Position numbers and translations under genes: made by a program
NCBI GenBank assembly: GCA_002890675.1
Contig: PEFW01000004.1
Span: forward strand, 1 to 64,000
Direction: 5' to 3'
DNA from: Candidatus Methylaffinis lahnbergensis
GTDB taxonomy: Bacteria; Pseudomonadota; Alphaproteobacteria; Rhizobiales; Beijerinckiaceae
Length of the DNA stretch: 64,000 bases
The notes under the pieces: generated by a model
The model's database searches: none
Told to the model about the DNA's origin: nothing
The model's input: the letters and a program-made list of their open reading frames with translations, nothing else
Part shown: piece by piece, positions 1-8,952 of the stretch
How positions within the stretch are numbered: position 1 is the stretch's first letter
How the letters are laid out: every line of letters begins with the position of its first letter

Positions 1-321
1 TTCGCCGGGTGGATCGCCAAGCGTCAGGGCGACAACCCGCTCGGCCGCCTCGCCATCGAGCGGCTTGATCCGCGAGGGCCTGGTCTTGTCGCGAAGCAGA
101 CCCTCGAACCCTTCTTCCAAGAAGCGTTCCTGCCGGCGCCAAACGCAAGTCTTGGACTTGCAGGTTCGTCGCATGATCTCGTTCGTGCCGGCCCCATCGG
201 CCGTGAAGAGAACAATCTCGGCTCGCCACACGTACTTCTGCGCGACATTGCGATCGTCGATGAGATTTTCAAGCCGACGCCGATCGGCCAACAACACGGT
301 GATGGATTTTCCTGCGCGCAT
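1..321 (-). CDS. IS630-family transposase, N-terminal part, runs off the left edge
   Basis: The minus strand is open from an ATG at 321 to base 1 without a stop, so the gene continues outside the window. The 107 visible residues begin MRAGKSITVLLADRR and contain a helix-turn-helix stretch (GAGTNEIMRRTCKSKTCVW) followed by RRQERFLEEGFEGLL and RDKTRPSRI. This is the usual N-terminal DNA-binding part of IS630-type transposases, which cut and paste at TA dinucleotides. The DDE catalytic domain would lie to the left and is not visible. A stretch just upstream, around 340-372, could hold the insertion sequence end, but I cannot pair it with the other end. Whether the element is intact cannot be told. 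Confidence 0.75.
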   Translation of the reverse strand, partial: MRAGKSITVLLADRRRLENLIDDRNVAQKYVWRAEIVLFTADGAGTNEIMRRTCKSKTCVWRRQERFLEEGFEGLLRDKTRPSRIKPLDGEAAERVVALTLGDPPGE

Positions 322-385
322 CGCGCAGACTCGCACATGCCGCAAATCTGGGGAATCCCAATAGGGACTCAAATGTTAGATTTGC

Positions 386-462
386 TCCACCAGAGCCCCG
401 TGTCTAGGGTTTGGCATTGCCAAAATCTGTCGAAAGTAGCAGTCTCAGCCTCAACAAGGTCG
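386..462. repeat. Diverged intergenic repeat, copy 1 (partner at 26471-26553)
   Basis: About 70 bp here align with 26471-26553. Shared blocks include GAGCCCCG / AAGCCCCG, TGGCATTGCCAA, TCGAAAG / CCGAAAG and CTCAGCCTCAACA / CTCGGCCTCAACA. The core TTGGCATTGCCAA is itself palindromic. Both copies lie in gene-free DNA near mobile or foreign-looking genes. I do not know the element; it may be an old mobile-element end. Confidence 0.5.
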
Positions 463-547
463 GTATCCGGCGGATGTCGGTAGAAATATGTTGCTATGCT
501 TGGACGTGACCTTACCTGCTTTGGGCCGGTCTTTTGGAGACTGAAGC

Positions 548-3500
548 GTGTGGATTGTTCAGATCGCTCTAAAACGCCCTTATACTTTCGTTGTTCTCGC
601 ATTGCTCATTGCGATCTTCGGCACGTTAGCAGCCGTGCGCACGCCTGCCGATATTTTCCCTAACATCAAGATACCGGTTGTCAGCGTCGTCTGGACTTAT
701 GCGGGCCTCTTGCCGGACGACATGTCTGGCCGCATCATCTATTTTTACGAGCGCACCTTGACGGCACAGGTCGCCGATATCGAGCATATTGAGTCGCAGT
801 CGCTCAATAGCTATGGCGTGGTCAAGATTTTTTTCCAAAAGGACGTCAACATTGCCGCTGCGATAGCCCAAGTAACAGCGGCCTCGCAGACCGTCCTGAA
901 GTACCTTCCACCTGGCATCACGCCGCCTTACGTCCTTAGCTACAACGCCTCGACCGTGCCGATCCTCCAGCTTGCTCTCTCGAGCACCAAGCTGCCGCAG
1001 ATGGAACTGTTTGATCAGGGGCAAAATTTCATAAGGCCCCAACTTGCCACGGTGGAAGGCGCCGCCGTCCCGTCACCTTACGGTGGAAAAATCCTTCAGG
1101 CGCAAGTCGACATTAACCAGCGCGCGATGCAGGAGCACAATGTATCGGCCGAGGATGTCGTCAACGCCGTTGCCGCGCAGAACCTTATTCTGCCGGCGGG
1201 GGACCAGAAAATCGGCCCTTATGATTGGAATGTCGCGCTCAACGCCAGTCCGATCATCCTCGACCAGATTAACAGACTTCCGGTGAAGACGGTCAACGGT
1301 ACAGTGATCTACATCCAGGATGTAGCCTTCGTACACGAGGGCTCGCCTCCGCAAACCAATTTGGTGCGCGTCGACGGGGCCAAAGCCGTGCTGATGACGA
1401 TTCTGAAGGCCGGCGCCGTCTCGACCCTCGACGTCATCGATGGCGTCAAGAGGCTGCTGCCGCGGATCAAGGAGACCTTGCCCGCCAGCATCGTTGTGCA
1501 CGCCGTGGGTGACCAATCGATTTTCGTCAAGGCTGCCATTTTCGGTGTGCTCCGGGAGGCGGTCCTTGCTGCTTCCCTCGTCGGACTGATGATCTTGCTC
1601 TTCCTTGGCAACTGGCGCTCTACAATGATCATCATCGTCTCCATTCCTCTTTCCATTCTGTTTTCTCTGACCGTCCTTTCCTGGCTCGGCGAGAGCATAA
1701 ACATCATGACGCTTGGTGGCCTTGCCCTTGCTGTCGGCATGCTGGTTGATGAAGGAACTGTGACGCTCGAAAATATTTTCTATCATCTTGAGCAGGGCAA
1801 GGACATCGAGCCGGCCATACTGGATGGCGCTCAGCAGATTGTGGTTCCGGCTTTTGTCACGCTGCTCGTGCTTAGCATTGTTTTTGCGCCGATGTTTCAG
1901 CTCGGCGGAGTCGCCGGCTACCTCTTCCGGCCGTTGGCCGAGTCCGTCGTATTCGCGCTTATCGCTTCTTTCATCCTCTCCCGAACTCTGGTCCCGACGA
2001 TGGCGAACCATTTGCTCCGCGGACAGGTCCTGCACGGCGGCGGCCACGAGGGCCACGGCGCGGAGGGGCACTCCTCCGCTTCGTCATCTCGTCCGCGCAA
2101 TCCTTTCAAGCGGTTCCAGGAGGGCTTTGAGCACCACTTCGAATGGCTCCGTGACCGCTACCGGTCGCTGCTTTCGCTCGCCCTCAGCCGGCCCAAAACC
2201 TTCATTGCCGGGTTCCTAGCATGCGTTCTCCTGTCCCTTGGACTGGCACCGTTCCTCGGCGAGAACTTTTTCCCAACCGTCGATTCCGGTGAGATTCTTA
2301 TGCACGTCCGCGCCCCGACAGGCACCCGTATTGAGGAGACGGCCCGCCTTTGTGATCTCGTCGAGCACGCCGTCCGCGAAATTATCTCGGCAGAACAGGT
2401 CGACAACATCGTCGACAACATCGGGCTCCCCTATAGCGGGATCAACATGGCCTACAACAATTCTGGCACGATTGGGCCCGGAGATGCCGACGTACTGATA
2501 ACCTTGAAGGAGGGCCATTCTCCCACGGCCGATTTCATCAAAAAGCTTCGCACCTTGTTGCCCCAAAAGTTCACAGGCACCGCCTATGCGTTCTTGCCAG
2601 CCGACATCGTGTCACAAATCCTCAATTTCGGATTGCCAGCACCCATCGATGTGCAGGTCGTCGGTCCAGTGAGGGAGTCCAGCTACACCTATGCAAAAGA
2701 ATTGTTGAAGCGCATCCGTACAGTGTCCGGCATCGCCGATCTGCGCATTCAGCAGGCCTTCGACTACCCGCAGATCAATGTCGACGTCGACCGTTCCCTC
2801 GCCGGCCTAGTAGGTCTGACGCAGCGGGACGTAGCAAATAGCTTGCTGATTACCCTTTCCGGCAGCTTCCAAGTACAGCCGAATTTCTGGCTCAATATAC
2901 AGAACGGAGTCTCCTATCCGGTTGTGGTGCAAATTCCGCAATATTGGATGGACAACGTATCCGATCTCGTCAATCTGCCCATAACCTCAGCCGCAGCTAC
3001 GAAACCGCAATTGCTCGGCGGCCTTGCCAATATTACCCCAGGACCGAGCGCTGCCATCGTATCGCATTACAACGTCCAGCCGGTTATTGACATCTACGGG
3101 GCTGTACAGGGACGTGATCTCGGTGCGGTCTCCAAAGCACTCAACCGGATCCTGGACGAGGAGGCCAAGGGCGCGCCACGCGGCACCCATGTAGTAGTGC
3201 GGGGCCAGGTTCAGACAATGACCAACGCCTACGCCCAGCTCTATTTCGGACTTGCCGGCGCAATTGTGCTTGTCTATCTGATCATCGTCGTCAATTTCCA
3301 GTCGTGGCTCGATCCGTTTATCATCATCACGGCACTGCCCGGGGCTCTCGCCGGGATCGTCTGGATGCTGTTTCTGACGGGCACGACCCTTTCCATCCCG
3401 GCTCTGACTGGCGCGATCATGTGCATGGGGATCGCGACCGCGAATAGCGTCCTCCTAGTCAGCTTTGGGCGCGAGAGGCTGGAACAAGGCTACGATTCGA

Positions 3501-3778
3501 CGGCCGCTGCCATCGATGCCGGCTTCACGCGCTTCCGGCCCGTGCTGATGACGGCCAGTGCCATGATTTTGGGCATGGTCCCGATGGCGCTTGCGTTGGG
3601 GGAAGGGGGCGAGCAGAATGCGCCGCTCGGGCGGGCGGTCATTGGCGGCCTTTTGGTCGCAACGGTCACGACATTGTTCTTCGTTCCCGCCGTTTTCAGC
3701 GTGTTTCACCGGAGAGATCGCAGGCCGCAGCCGGGCGAAGCTTCCTCAGCCAGATCATCAGCGGCGCCGAGCGTTTGA
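548..3778 (+). CDS. RND efflux transporter permease
   Basis: A 1076-residue inner-membrane permease of the AcrB/HAE-type RND family, which uses the proton gradient to export substrates with an adaptor and an outer-membrane channel. The start is GTG at 548 with GGAG about 9 bases upstream. It has the expected first membrane helix (residues 10-30), a large periplasmic loop, a helix bundle from about 335, then a second half with the same pattern from about 545. VGMLVDEGTVTLEN (about residues 395-410) carries the helix-4 region acid typical of proton relay. The cytoplasmic linker near residues 496-508 is histidine-rich (HGGGHEGHGAEGH). It is the first gene of an operon with the two genes downstream. 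The substrate cannot be told from sequence, and no local regulator is seen. Confidence 0.92.
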   Translation: MWIVQIALKRPYTFVVLALLIAIFGTLAAVRTPADIFPNIKIPVVSVVWTYAGLLPDDMSGRIIYFYERTLTAQVADIEHIESQSLNSYGVVKIFFQKDVNIAAAIAQVTAASQTVLKYLPPGITPPYVLSYNASTVPILQLALSSTKLPQMELFDQGQNFIRPQLATVEGAAVPSPYGGKILQAQVDINQRAMQEHNVSAEDVVNAVAAQNLILPAGDQKIGPYDWNVALNASPIILDQINRLPVKTVNGTVIYIQDVAFVHEGSPPQTNLVRVDGAKAVLMTILKAGAVSTLDVIDGVKRLLPRIKETLPASIVVHAVGDQSIFVKAAIFGVLREAVLAASLVGLMILLFLGNWRSTMIIIVSIPLSILFSLTVLSWLGESINIMTLGGLALAVGMLVDEGTVTLENIFYHLEQGKDIEPAILDGAQQIVVPAFVTLLVLSIVFAPMFQLGGVAGYLFRPLAESVVFALIASFILSRTLVPTMANHLLRGQVLHGGGHEGHGAEGHSSASSSRPRNPFKRFQEGFEHHFEWLRDRYRSLLSLALSRPKTFIAGFLACVLLSLGLAPFLGENFFPTVDSGEILMHVRAPTGTRIEETARLCDLVEHAVREIISAEQVDNIVDNIGLPYSGINMAYNNSGTIGPGDADVLITLKEGHSPTADFIKKLRTLLPQKFTGTAYAFLPADIVSQILNFGLPAPIDVQVVGPVRESSYTYAKELLKRIRTVSGIADLRIQQAFDYPQINVDVDRSLAGLVGLTQRDVANSLLITLSGSFQVQPNFWLNIQNGVSYPVVVQIPQYWMDNVSDLVNLPITSAAATKPQLLGGLANITPGPSAAIVSHYNVQPVIDIYGAVQGRDLGAVSKALNRILDEEAKGAPRGTHVVVRGQVQTMTNAYAQLYFGLAGAIVLVYLIIVVNFQSWLDPFIIITALPGALAGIVWMLFLTGTTLSIPALTGAIMCMGIATANSVLLVSFGRERLEQGYDSTAAAIDAGFTRFRPVLMTASAMILGMVPMALALGEGGEQNAPLGRAVIGGLLVATVTTLFFVPAVFSVFHRRDRRPQPGEASSARSSAAPSV

Positions 3779-3789
3779 TCGAGGGGGGA

Positions 3790-5103
3790 ATGATGCTGCA
3801 AGTTGACAAGGATTTGCAGGAGATTGCTTCGCAACTACGCCCACAGGGCAGAACGCTGCGCATTGCTGGACTTATCGCCCTCGCCGTCGCAGTCGCCGCT
3901 GCTGCGACGGGCCTCGTGTTGCGTTGGCGCCATGAGGCGGCAGTCACGCAATGGACCGCCACACAGGCTGTTCCAGTTGTCTCTTTTGTCATGCCGCAGC
4001 CCGATGGCAAAGCCTCGCGGTTGATCCTACCCGGCGACATACAGGCATGGTTCGATGCGCCCATATACGCTCGAGTCAACGGCTTTCTAAAGAATTGGTA
4101 TTTTGATTACGGCGCCCACGTGAAGGCAGGGCAGCTTCTTGCGGAGATCGAAGCGCCGGACCTCGATGCTTCCTTTGCAGCATCCAAGGCGAGGCTCACG
4201 AATTCGAAGGCCGTGGTCAACGTCAGAGAGGCCGAATTGGAGTTCGCCAAGACGACATACGAGCGTTGGCGGAATTCGCCGAAAGGCGTTGTCTCTGTGC
4301 AGGAAACAACAGCGAAAAAGGGGGATTTTGACAGCGCCGCCGCACGTTTAAATGCCTCCCTCGCCGATGTGAACGTAGCCCAAAGCGAGGTCGACCGGCT
4401 GGCGGCGCTCGAAGGCTTCAAGCGCGTCATTGCGCCCTTCGACGGCGTGGTGACGGAACGCAACACTGATATTGGGGCTCTCATCAATGCCGGAAGCGGG
4501 GTTGGGGGCGGAACTGGTCCGGCTCTGTTCCGCGTCGCGGACGTCCATGAGATGCGCACCTTCGTGCAGGTGCCGCAGAGAATGTCGGCTGGTATCCATG
4601 AGGGGCAGAAGGCCGGCTTGCATCTGCCGCAATTCCCAGACAAGTCCTTCGAAGCAACTGTCGCCACCACTGCCCGCGCCATCAACCAGAGCGCGCGCAC
4701 TTTACTGGTCGAACTGCATGCCGACAATCCCAACGGCGTGCTGCAGCCCGGTTCCTACACCGAGGTGCATTTCGATTTGCCGCCCGACCCCAACATATTG
4801 AGTGTTCCCACGGACACCCTAATCTTCCGCCAGAATGGGCTCGAGGTCGCTGTTATTGGCGAGGACGATAGGATCGCGGTGAAGAAAATCTCGATTGGCC
4901 GCAATCTCGGGAGCCGGATCGAAGTTTTAAGTGGCCTCACGCCTTCCAATCGCGTCGTAGTCAGTCCCCCTGACTCACTAGCGGCGGGGGATCTCGTCCG
5001 CATTGCAAACGAAGCCGCTCCGAGTGGAAAAGGACCTGGGTCTGGAGCTGACGCGGAGGAGAATTCCCCGAGTGATGCTAAGACTACTGAACGGACCCGG
5101 TGA
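3790..5103 (+). CDS. RND efflux periplasmic adaptor (membrane fusion protein)
   Basis: A 437-residue adaptor of the HlyD/AcrA type that links the upstream permease to the downstream outer-membrane channel. A single N-terminal helix (about residues 25-45) anchors it. A lipoyl/barrel-sandwich half-motif (DYGAHVKAGQLLAEIEAPDL) follows, then a coiled-coil hairpin of about 100 residues, then the second half (FDGVVTERNTDIGALI) and beta-barrel segments. The C-terminus is polar and low in complexity. I chose ATG 3790, five bases after a GAGG; an in-frame TTG at 3775 would overlap the permease stop. The last bases overlap the next gene, so the three are probably cotranscribed. Confidence 0.9.
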   Translation: MMLQVDKDLQEIASQLRPQGRTLRIAGLIALAVAVAAAATGLVLRWRHEAAVTQWTATQAVPVVSFVMPQPDGKASRLILPGDIQAWFDAPIYARVNGFLKNWYFDYGAHVKAGQLLAEIEAPDLDASFAASKARLTNSKAVVNVREAELEFAKTTYERWRNSPKGVVSVQETTAKKGDFDSAAARLNASLADVNVAQSEVDRLAALEGFKRVIAPFDGVVTERNTDIGALINAGSGVGGGTGPALFRVADVHEMRTFVQVPQRMSAGIHEGQKAGLHLPQFPDKSFEATVATTARAINQSARTLLVELHADNPNGVLQPGSYTEVHFDLPPDPNILSVPTDTLIFRQNGLEVAVIGEDDRIAVKKISIGRNLGSRIEVLSGLTPSNRVVVSPPDSLAAGDLVRIANEAAPSGKGPGSGADAEENSPSDAKTTERTR

Positions 5104-6665
5104 CATGCTCTTGGCGAAAGTTACCGAATCGGAGTCTTAGCGTGAATAAATGTCTGGGCGCGCTGGGGTTCGCTGCCGCCCTTGGCGGTTGCACCGTGGG
5201 GCCGGATTACCATACGCCTGACATAGCTTTGCCGGACTCATTCCTCCCGCCGGTCGTTCAGATCGCCCAAAAGACCAGCCGGAGACCGGGCGCCAATATT
5301 ACTGAATGGTGGCAATCTCTGCATGATCCGCTACTCGACTCACTCGTCAGCCGCGCCATTGAATCCAACCTCGATCTCGAAATTGCACTGACGAGGATTC
5401 AAGCGGCGAGAACGCAAGAATTGGTCGTGATGGGTCAAGCGCTCCCGGCCGGCGGAGGAACTGGCGGCGCCGGTATTGGCACGGGGACAGACCTCACGCG
5501 CGGCCGCGCAACACCGCTGTTCAGATCAGCGGAAAATGCAACCAACTTGAGCAAAATCCAGGAAACAGGCGGTTTCGAAGCTGTGTGGGAACCGGACGTC
5601 TTCGGCAAGTTCCGCCGGGAACTCGAAGCGGCAACTTACACCGCTGAATCCCTCGCCGACGCCCGCGACTGGGTTTTGGTGACAGTCGCCGCCAATGTCG
5701 CGCGCGCCTATCTCGACATGCGCGCCCTTCAGAGGCAGCTTGCCGTCCTGCGGAAAAACGTCGACGTGGCCAAAGCAAGTTTCGATTTCCAAAAATCACG
5801 ATTCCAACAAGGGATCGCCAACGAACTCGACCTTGTGTTGGCAGAGCGTTATTCGGCGACCTTGCGGTCAAGCATTGCGCCGCTCGAAGCTCAAATCGCC
5901 GCAAGCCAGCACGTCATTGCGGTTCTCCTCGGCCAGTATCCAGAGGATCTTGCCAAAGAACTCGCAAAGCCAGGCAAACTGCCGGCGCTCCCGGCGCAAA
6001 TACCTCCAGGCCTGCCAATCGATCTGTTACGCCGACGGCCGGACATTCACGCAGCAGAACGCCAACTTGCTGCGGCTACAGCGCGCATCGGCGTAGCAAC
6101 GGCTGATCTCTTTCCACAGTTTATCGTCAGTGGCGGACTCGGCGGCCAAGGTGGGGTACGTTCATCCTCGGCAGTCCCACTCACGTTTATCGGCGCTGCT
6201 GGCCCCTCGGTTTATTGGCCTATGCTTGATTTTGGCACACTCGATGCCATAGCCAATATCGCCGAGCTGCAAGCTCATGAACTCTTGGTCAACTACAAGC
6301 AGACAATATTAACCGCAGTCCAGCAGGTCGATGATGCGGTAGCAATATACGGGGCCGCGCAGCAACGCTTGAAGGATCTAGATCGTGCAATTGTGGCCGC
6401 CCGTCAATCAACCAAGCTTGCCACTGAACGGTACGAACGTGGGTTGACGGACTATCTGAACGTCCTGGATGCTGAGCGCCAACAATTCGATCTTGAAGAG
6501 CAATATGTCGGCACTCAGCAAAGTGCCGCCGAGCAGCTCATCACGCTATATAAGGCGCTTGGAGGCGGGTGGGAGCTTCACGAATTTATGCGGCCAATCA
6601 AACAGCCCCAGCCTGCCATTATCGCGGCTGCGAGACGTCTTCTTTCGCCGGACGAAACCCGCTAG
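5100..6665 (+). CDS. RND efflux outer-membrane lipoprotein (NodT/OprM type)
   Basis: A 521-residue outer-membrane factor of the TolC-like NodT family, the exit duct for the upstream permease and adaptor. The N-terminus has a hydrophobic stretch ending in a lipobox (AAALGGC, Cys near residue 31), followed by TVGPDYHTP, the usual start of mature NodT lipoproteins. Two OEP repeats follow, with IESNLDLEIALTRIQAAR in the first and a PDIHAAERQLAAATARIGVA segment in the second. GTG 5100 overlaps the adaptor stop (GTGA), suggesting translational coupling. A second in-frame GTG at 5142 has GGAG upstream and is a plausible alternative start. Confidence 0.9.
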   Translation: MTCSWRKLPNRSLSVNKCLGALGFAAALGGCTVGPDYHTPDIALPDSFLPPVVQIAQKTSRRPGANITEWWQSLHDPLLDSLVSRAIESNLDLEIALTRIQAARTQELVVMGQALPAGGGTGGAGIGTGTDLTRGRATPLFRSAENATNLSKIQETGGFEAVWEPDVFGKFRRELEAATYTAESLADARDWVLVTVAANVARAYLDMRALQRQLAVLRKNVDVAKASFDFQKSRFQQGIANELDLVLAERYSATLRSSIAPLEAQIAASQHVIAVLLGQYPEDLAKELAKPGKLPALPAQIPPGLPIDLLRRRPDIHAAERQLAAATARIGVATADLFPQFIVSGGLGGQGGVRSSSAVPLTFIGAAGPSVYWPMLDFGTLDAIANIAELQAHELLVNYKQTILTAVQQVDDAVAIYGAAQQRLKDLDRAIVAARQSTKLATERYERGLTDYLNVLDAERQQFDLEEQYVGTQQSAAEQLITLYKALGGGWELHEFMRPIKQPQPAIIAAARRLLSPDETR

Positions 6666-6961
6666 CTCATTTTCCAGTCAGGTCTGCTTACAGCCCGACA
6701 GGACGGCGCCCGATGCACCAATGCCGGCAGCGACCTCGCCAACACCGGGGATGCCGGCCGCTGCGAAAGCATGTGGAGCATCCGCGATCGAATGGGCTTC
6801 TCGTCGCGCAAAATATGTAAGAAGGATTCCGGAGTGTACGCGGCGGTACAATAGTAGGCCACGGAGCGGCGGCATAACGCGGTCGCGCGTGGCGGAGTAA
6901 TACCCGGCTACCTTCGAGGCCGAACCTTTTCGAAGTCTGATTCGAAGAGGGATGGCCGGAG
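6666..6961. other. Gene-free spacer before an IS21 remnant
   Basis: No convincing gene was found here. On the minus strand a short open stretch ends in a tail reading GASGAVLSGCKQT, which looks protein-like, but it has no start, ribosome-binding site or recognisable family. It may be the end of a lost gene. Confidence 0.3.
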
Positions 6962-7051
6962 ATGTTCGCGGTGGAGATTTACGCAGCGGTTCGACGCTTT
7001 GTCTTCGTCGAAGGGAAGAGCCGGCGCGAGGCGGCGCGGGTTTTCGGATGA
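6962..7051 (+). pseudogene. IS21-family istA transposase fragment
   Basis: Translation from ATG 6962 gives MFAVEIYAAVRRFVFVEGKS followed by RREAARVFG and then a TGA stop. These 29 residues match the start of IS21-type IstA transposases (the N-terminal helix-turn-helix), which normally run for several hundred residues. Everything after the first helix-turn-helix is missing, and the partner helper ATPase gene istB is absent. It is a dead end-fragment lying between the efflux operon and the sugar dehydrogenase. Confidence 0.65.
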
Positions 7052-7090
7052 CAAAGCCTCTTAGGCTCATGCTCAGATTGAAATTGCGGA

Positions 7091-8878
7091 CTAGTTTTTC
7101 TCGCCTTTGTGACCCAGGGACCAAACATAAGCCGCGACTGCCTGAAGATTTTCGTCAGAAAGCTGCACGCCGCCCATCGGCGGCATGGCGCCGGGGTGTT
7201 CCTTTGGTTCGAGCACACCGTTTCTGATCGTTTCGGTGATCGCCCCTAGGCTGCCATCGCCCCAGAGCCACGTTCCGCTGCTGAGCTCCGCGCCGACGGG
7301 CGTGCCGATGCCGTCGGCGCCGTGGCAGCCGGCGCAGGTTGCACCCGCGATCTCACCGTGAAAAATCTTTTTGCCGAGGGCGACCTGTTTGCTTGTCGCT
7401 CCCGGTGGAACAGGAAGAGCAGCCGCCTGTGTACCGGCGTCAGGATGGATGCCTTCCGGAGGAAGAACTTCCGGCGATGTCTTGGCTTCTATGACCGGCG
7501 ATGGTGCGGCCTCGATGCCCGCGATGCTCGGATCGCCATTGAATGTGACGCGCCAGATGCGCCCCGCCTTGTCATCGGAGATGAAAAGCGCCCCGTCCGC
7601 TCCTATAGCGAGTCCGGACGGACGGTGCAGCGCACGGCCCGGGTCCTTATGCTCGCCAGCAAAGCCATCAGCGAAGACCACGTAGTTGCCTGAGGGCTTG
7701 CCGTCGGCGAGGGGCTGGAAGACGACGTTGTAGCCTTCCTGCGGACCCGGTGCCCGGTTCCACGAGCCATGGAAAGCGATGAACGCGCCGCCAACATAGG
7801 GCTTTGGAAACTGCGCGCCTTTGTAGAGCTTGAGATCGTTCGGTGCCCAGTGCGCTGGAAACGCAGCCAATGGCGGTTCGGCCTTATCGCAAACTCCGGT
7901 CTTCTTGCCACCATCGCCGCCGTACTCTGGAGCCAGCACCAACTTCTTCTGCGTCGGATCGAAATAGCAGTTCGGCCAGCCATACCAGGCGCCGCCTTTG
8001 ACGATCTTCACTTCCTCGGACGGAAGCTCAAATCCCTGTTCGGTGGTGTAGAGTTCCGGCCAATCCTCGTGCAGCTGATCGCGACCGTGCTGGGTGACAA
8101 ACAAACGGCCTGAAGTGTCGAAGTCGAACCCCTCGCCGTTTCTGATGCCGCTGACATAACGCTCCTTTGCCGAGAAGACCTGACCGGTTTTGTTAGCGTC
8201 ATACTTCCAAATACCGGCACGTGTTTCTAGCTCGGTGCACGGATCATTACCGGGCGAATGGGGCATGCGGTTCCTGACTTCGCAGGCATTCGTCGCCGAT
8301 CCCATCGATACGAACAGGGTGCCCTCTGCATCAATAGCAAAAGGATGCATCGGGTGGTCGCCATTGATCGGCATGCCACTGAGAATGGTTTCCGCTGGAC
8401 CGGCCGGTGCAGTTTCTCCTTCCTTCAAGTCATAGCGTTCGATCCGGTCGTTGACTTCAGCGTAGAGCCAATTCTTGTAGAGGGCGATGCCCGTACCGCC
8501 GTGGCTGCCGTCCGCGAAAGTCTGGCCGAAGCGGACATTTACATCCGCTTGGCCAGCGCCTTTGGTGTCCTTCAACGCAATGAGAAATCCACCGGCGTGT
8601 GGCTTATCGTTGCCGTAGTAAACACCGCTCCAGGTGTTGACGAAAACCGTCCCGTCGGGAGCCACGGCGAGCTGCCGGGCGTGTCCGATCTTGTCGGCGA
8701 ATATCGTCGCGCAGAAGCCACTTGGGAGCGTGATGCCGGTTGACCCGCCCAAGCACGACGTTGTTGCCTTGTGTGCGGACGACTCAGCAACGACTCGCGT
8801 TGCGCCCAGCTGAGCCATGATAGCGCCTGCGGCCAGGGCCGCAACAATCCCACCATTTTTTTGACCGACGACCCGCAT
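7091..8878 (-). CDS. PQQ-dependent sugar (sorbosone) dehydrogenase with C-terminal cytochrome c domain
   Basis: A 595-residue periplasmic protein. The N-terminus is a signal peptide (AALAAGAIMAQLGATRVVA). A six-bladed propeller of the soluble glucose/sorbosone dehydrogenase family covers roughly residues 40-445, with blocks such as GHARQLAVAPDGTVFVNTWS and RPSGLAIGADGALFISDD. A class I cytochrome c domain follows, with CAGCH at about residue 515 and the axial Met in GAMPPMGG. Such fusions oxidise a sugar or alcohol through PQQ and pass electrons to the attached heme. ATG 8878 is chosen because GGGAG sits 7 bases upstream; ATG 8914 is an in-frame alternative. It lies 74 bp after the SMP-30-like gene on the same strand and is probably cotranscribed. 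The substrate is unknown. Confidence 0.85.
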   Translation of the reverse strand: MRVVGQKNGGIVAALAAGAIMAQLGATRVVAESSAHKATTSCLGGSTGITLPSGFCATIFADKIGHARQLAVAPDGTVFVNTWSGVYYGNDKPHAGGFLIALKDTKGAGQADVNVRFGQTFADGSHGGTGIALYKNWLYAEVNDRIERYDLKEGETAPAGPAETILSGMPINGDHPMHPFAIDAEGTLFVSMGSATNACEVRNRMPHSPGNDPCTELETRAGIWKYDANKTGQVFSAKERYVSGIRNGEGFDFDTSGRLFVTQHGRDQLHEDWPELYTTEQGFELPSEEVKIVKGGAWYGWPNCYFDPTQKKLVLAPEYGGDGGKKTGVCDKAEPPLAAFPAHWAPNDLKLYKGAQFPKPYVGGAFIAFHGSWNRAPGPQEGYNVVFQPLADGKPSGNYVVFADGFAGEHKDPGRALHRPSGLAIGADGALFISDDKAGRIWRVTFNGDPSIAGIEAAPSPVIEAKTSPEVLPPEGIHPDAGTQAAALPVPPGATSKQVALGKKIFHGEIAGATCAGCHGADGIGTPVGAELSSGTWLWGDGSLGAITETIRNGVLEPKEHPGAMPPMGGVQLSDENLQAVAAYVWSLGHKGEKN

Positions 8879-8952
8879 CACTATTCTCCCAAAATTCCGG
8901 AACCTAACAGGCATCTGCTGACGCTATAGTCAGTGACTGGAAGCCTGAGCCA

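Noticed and set aside
1073..2071. 332-codon minus-strand frame opposite the RND permease
   Set aside because: It is the antisense shadow of a clear transporter gene, with charged low-complexity sequence and no domain.
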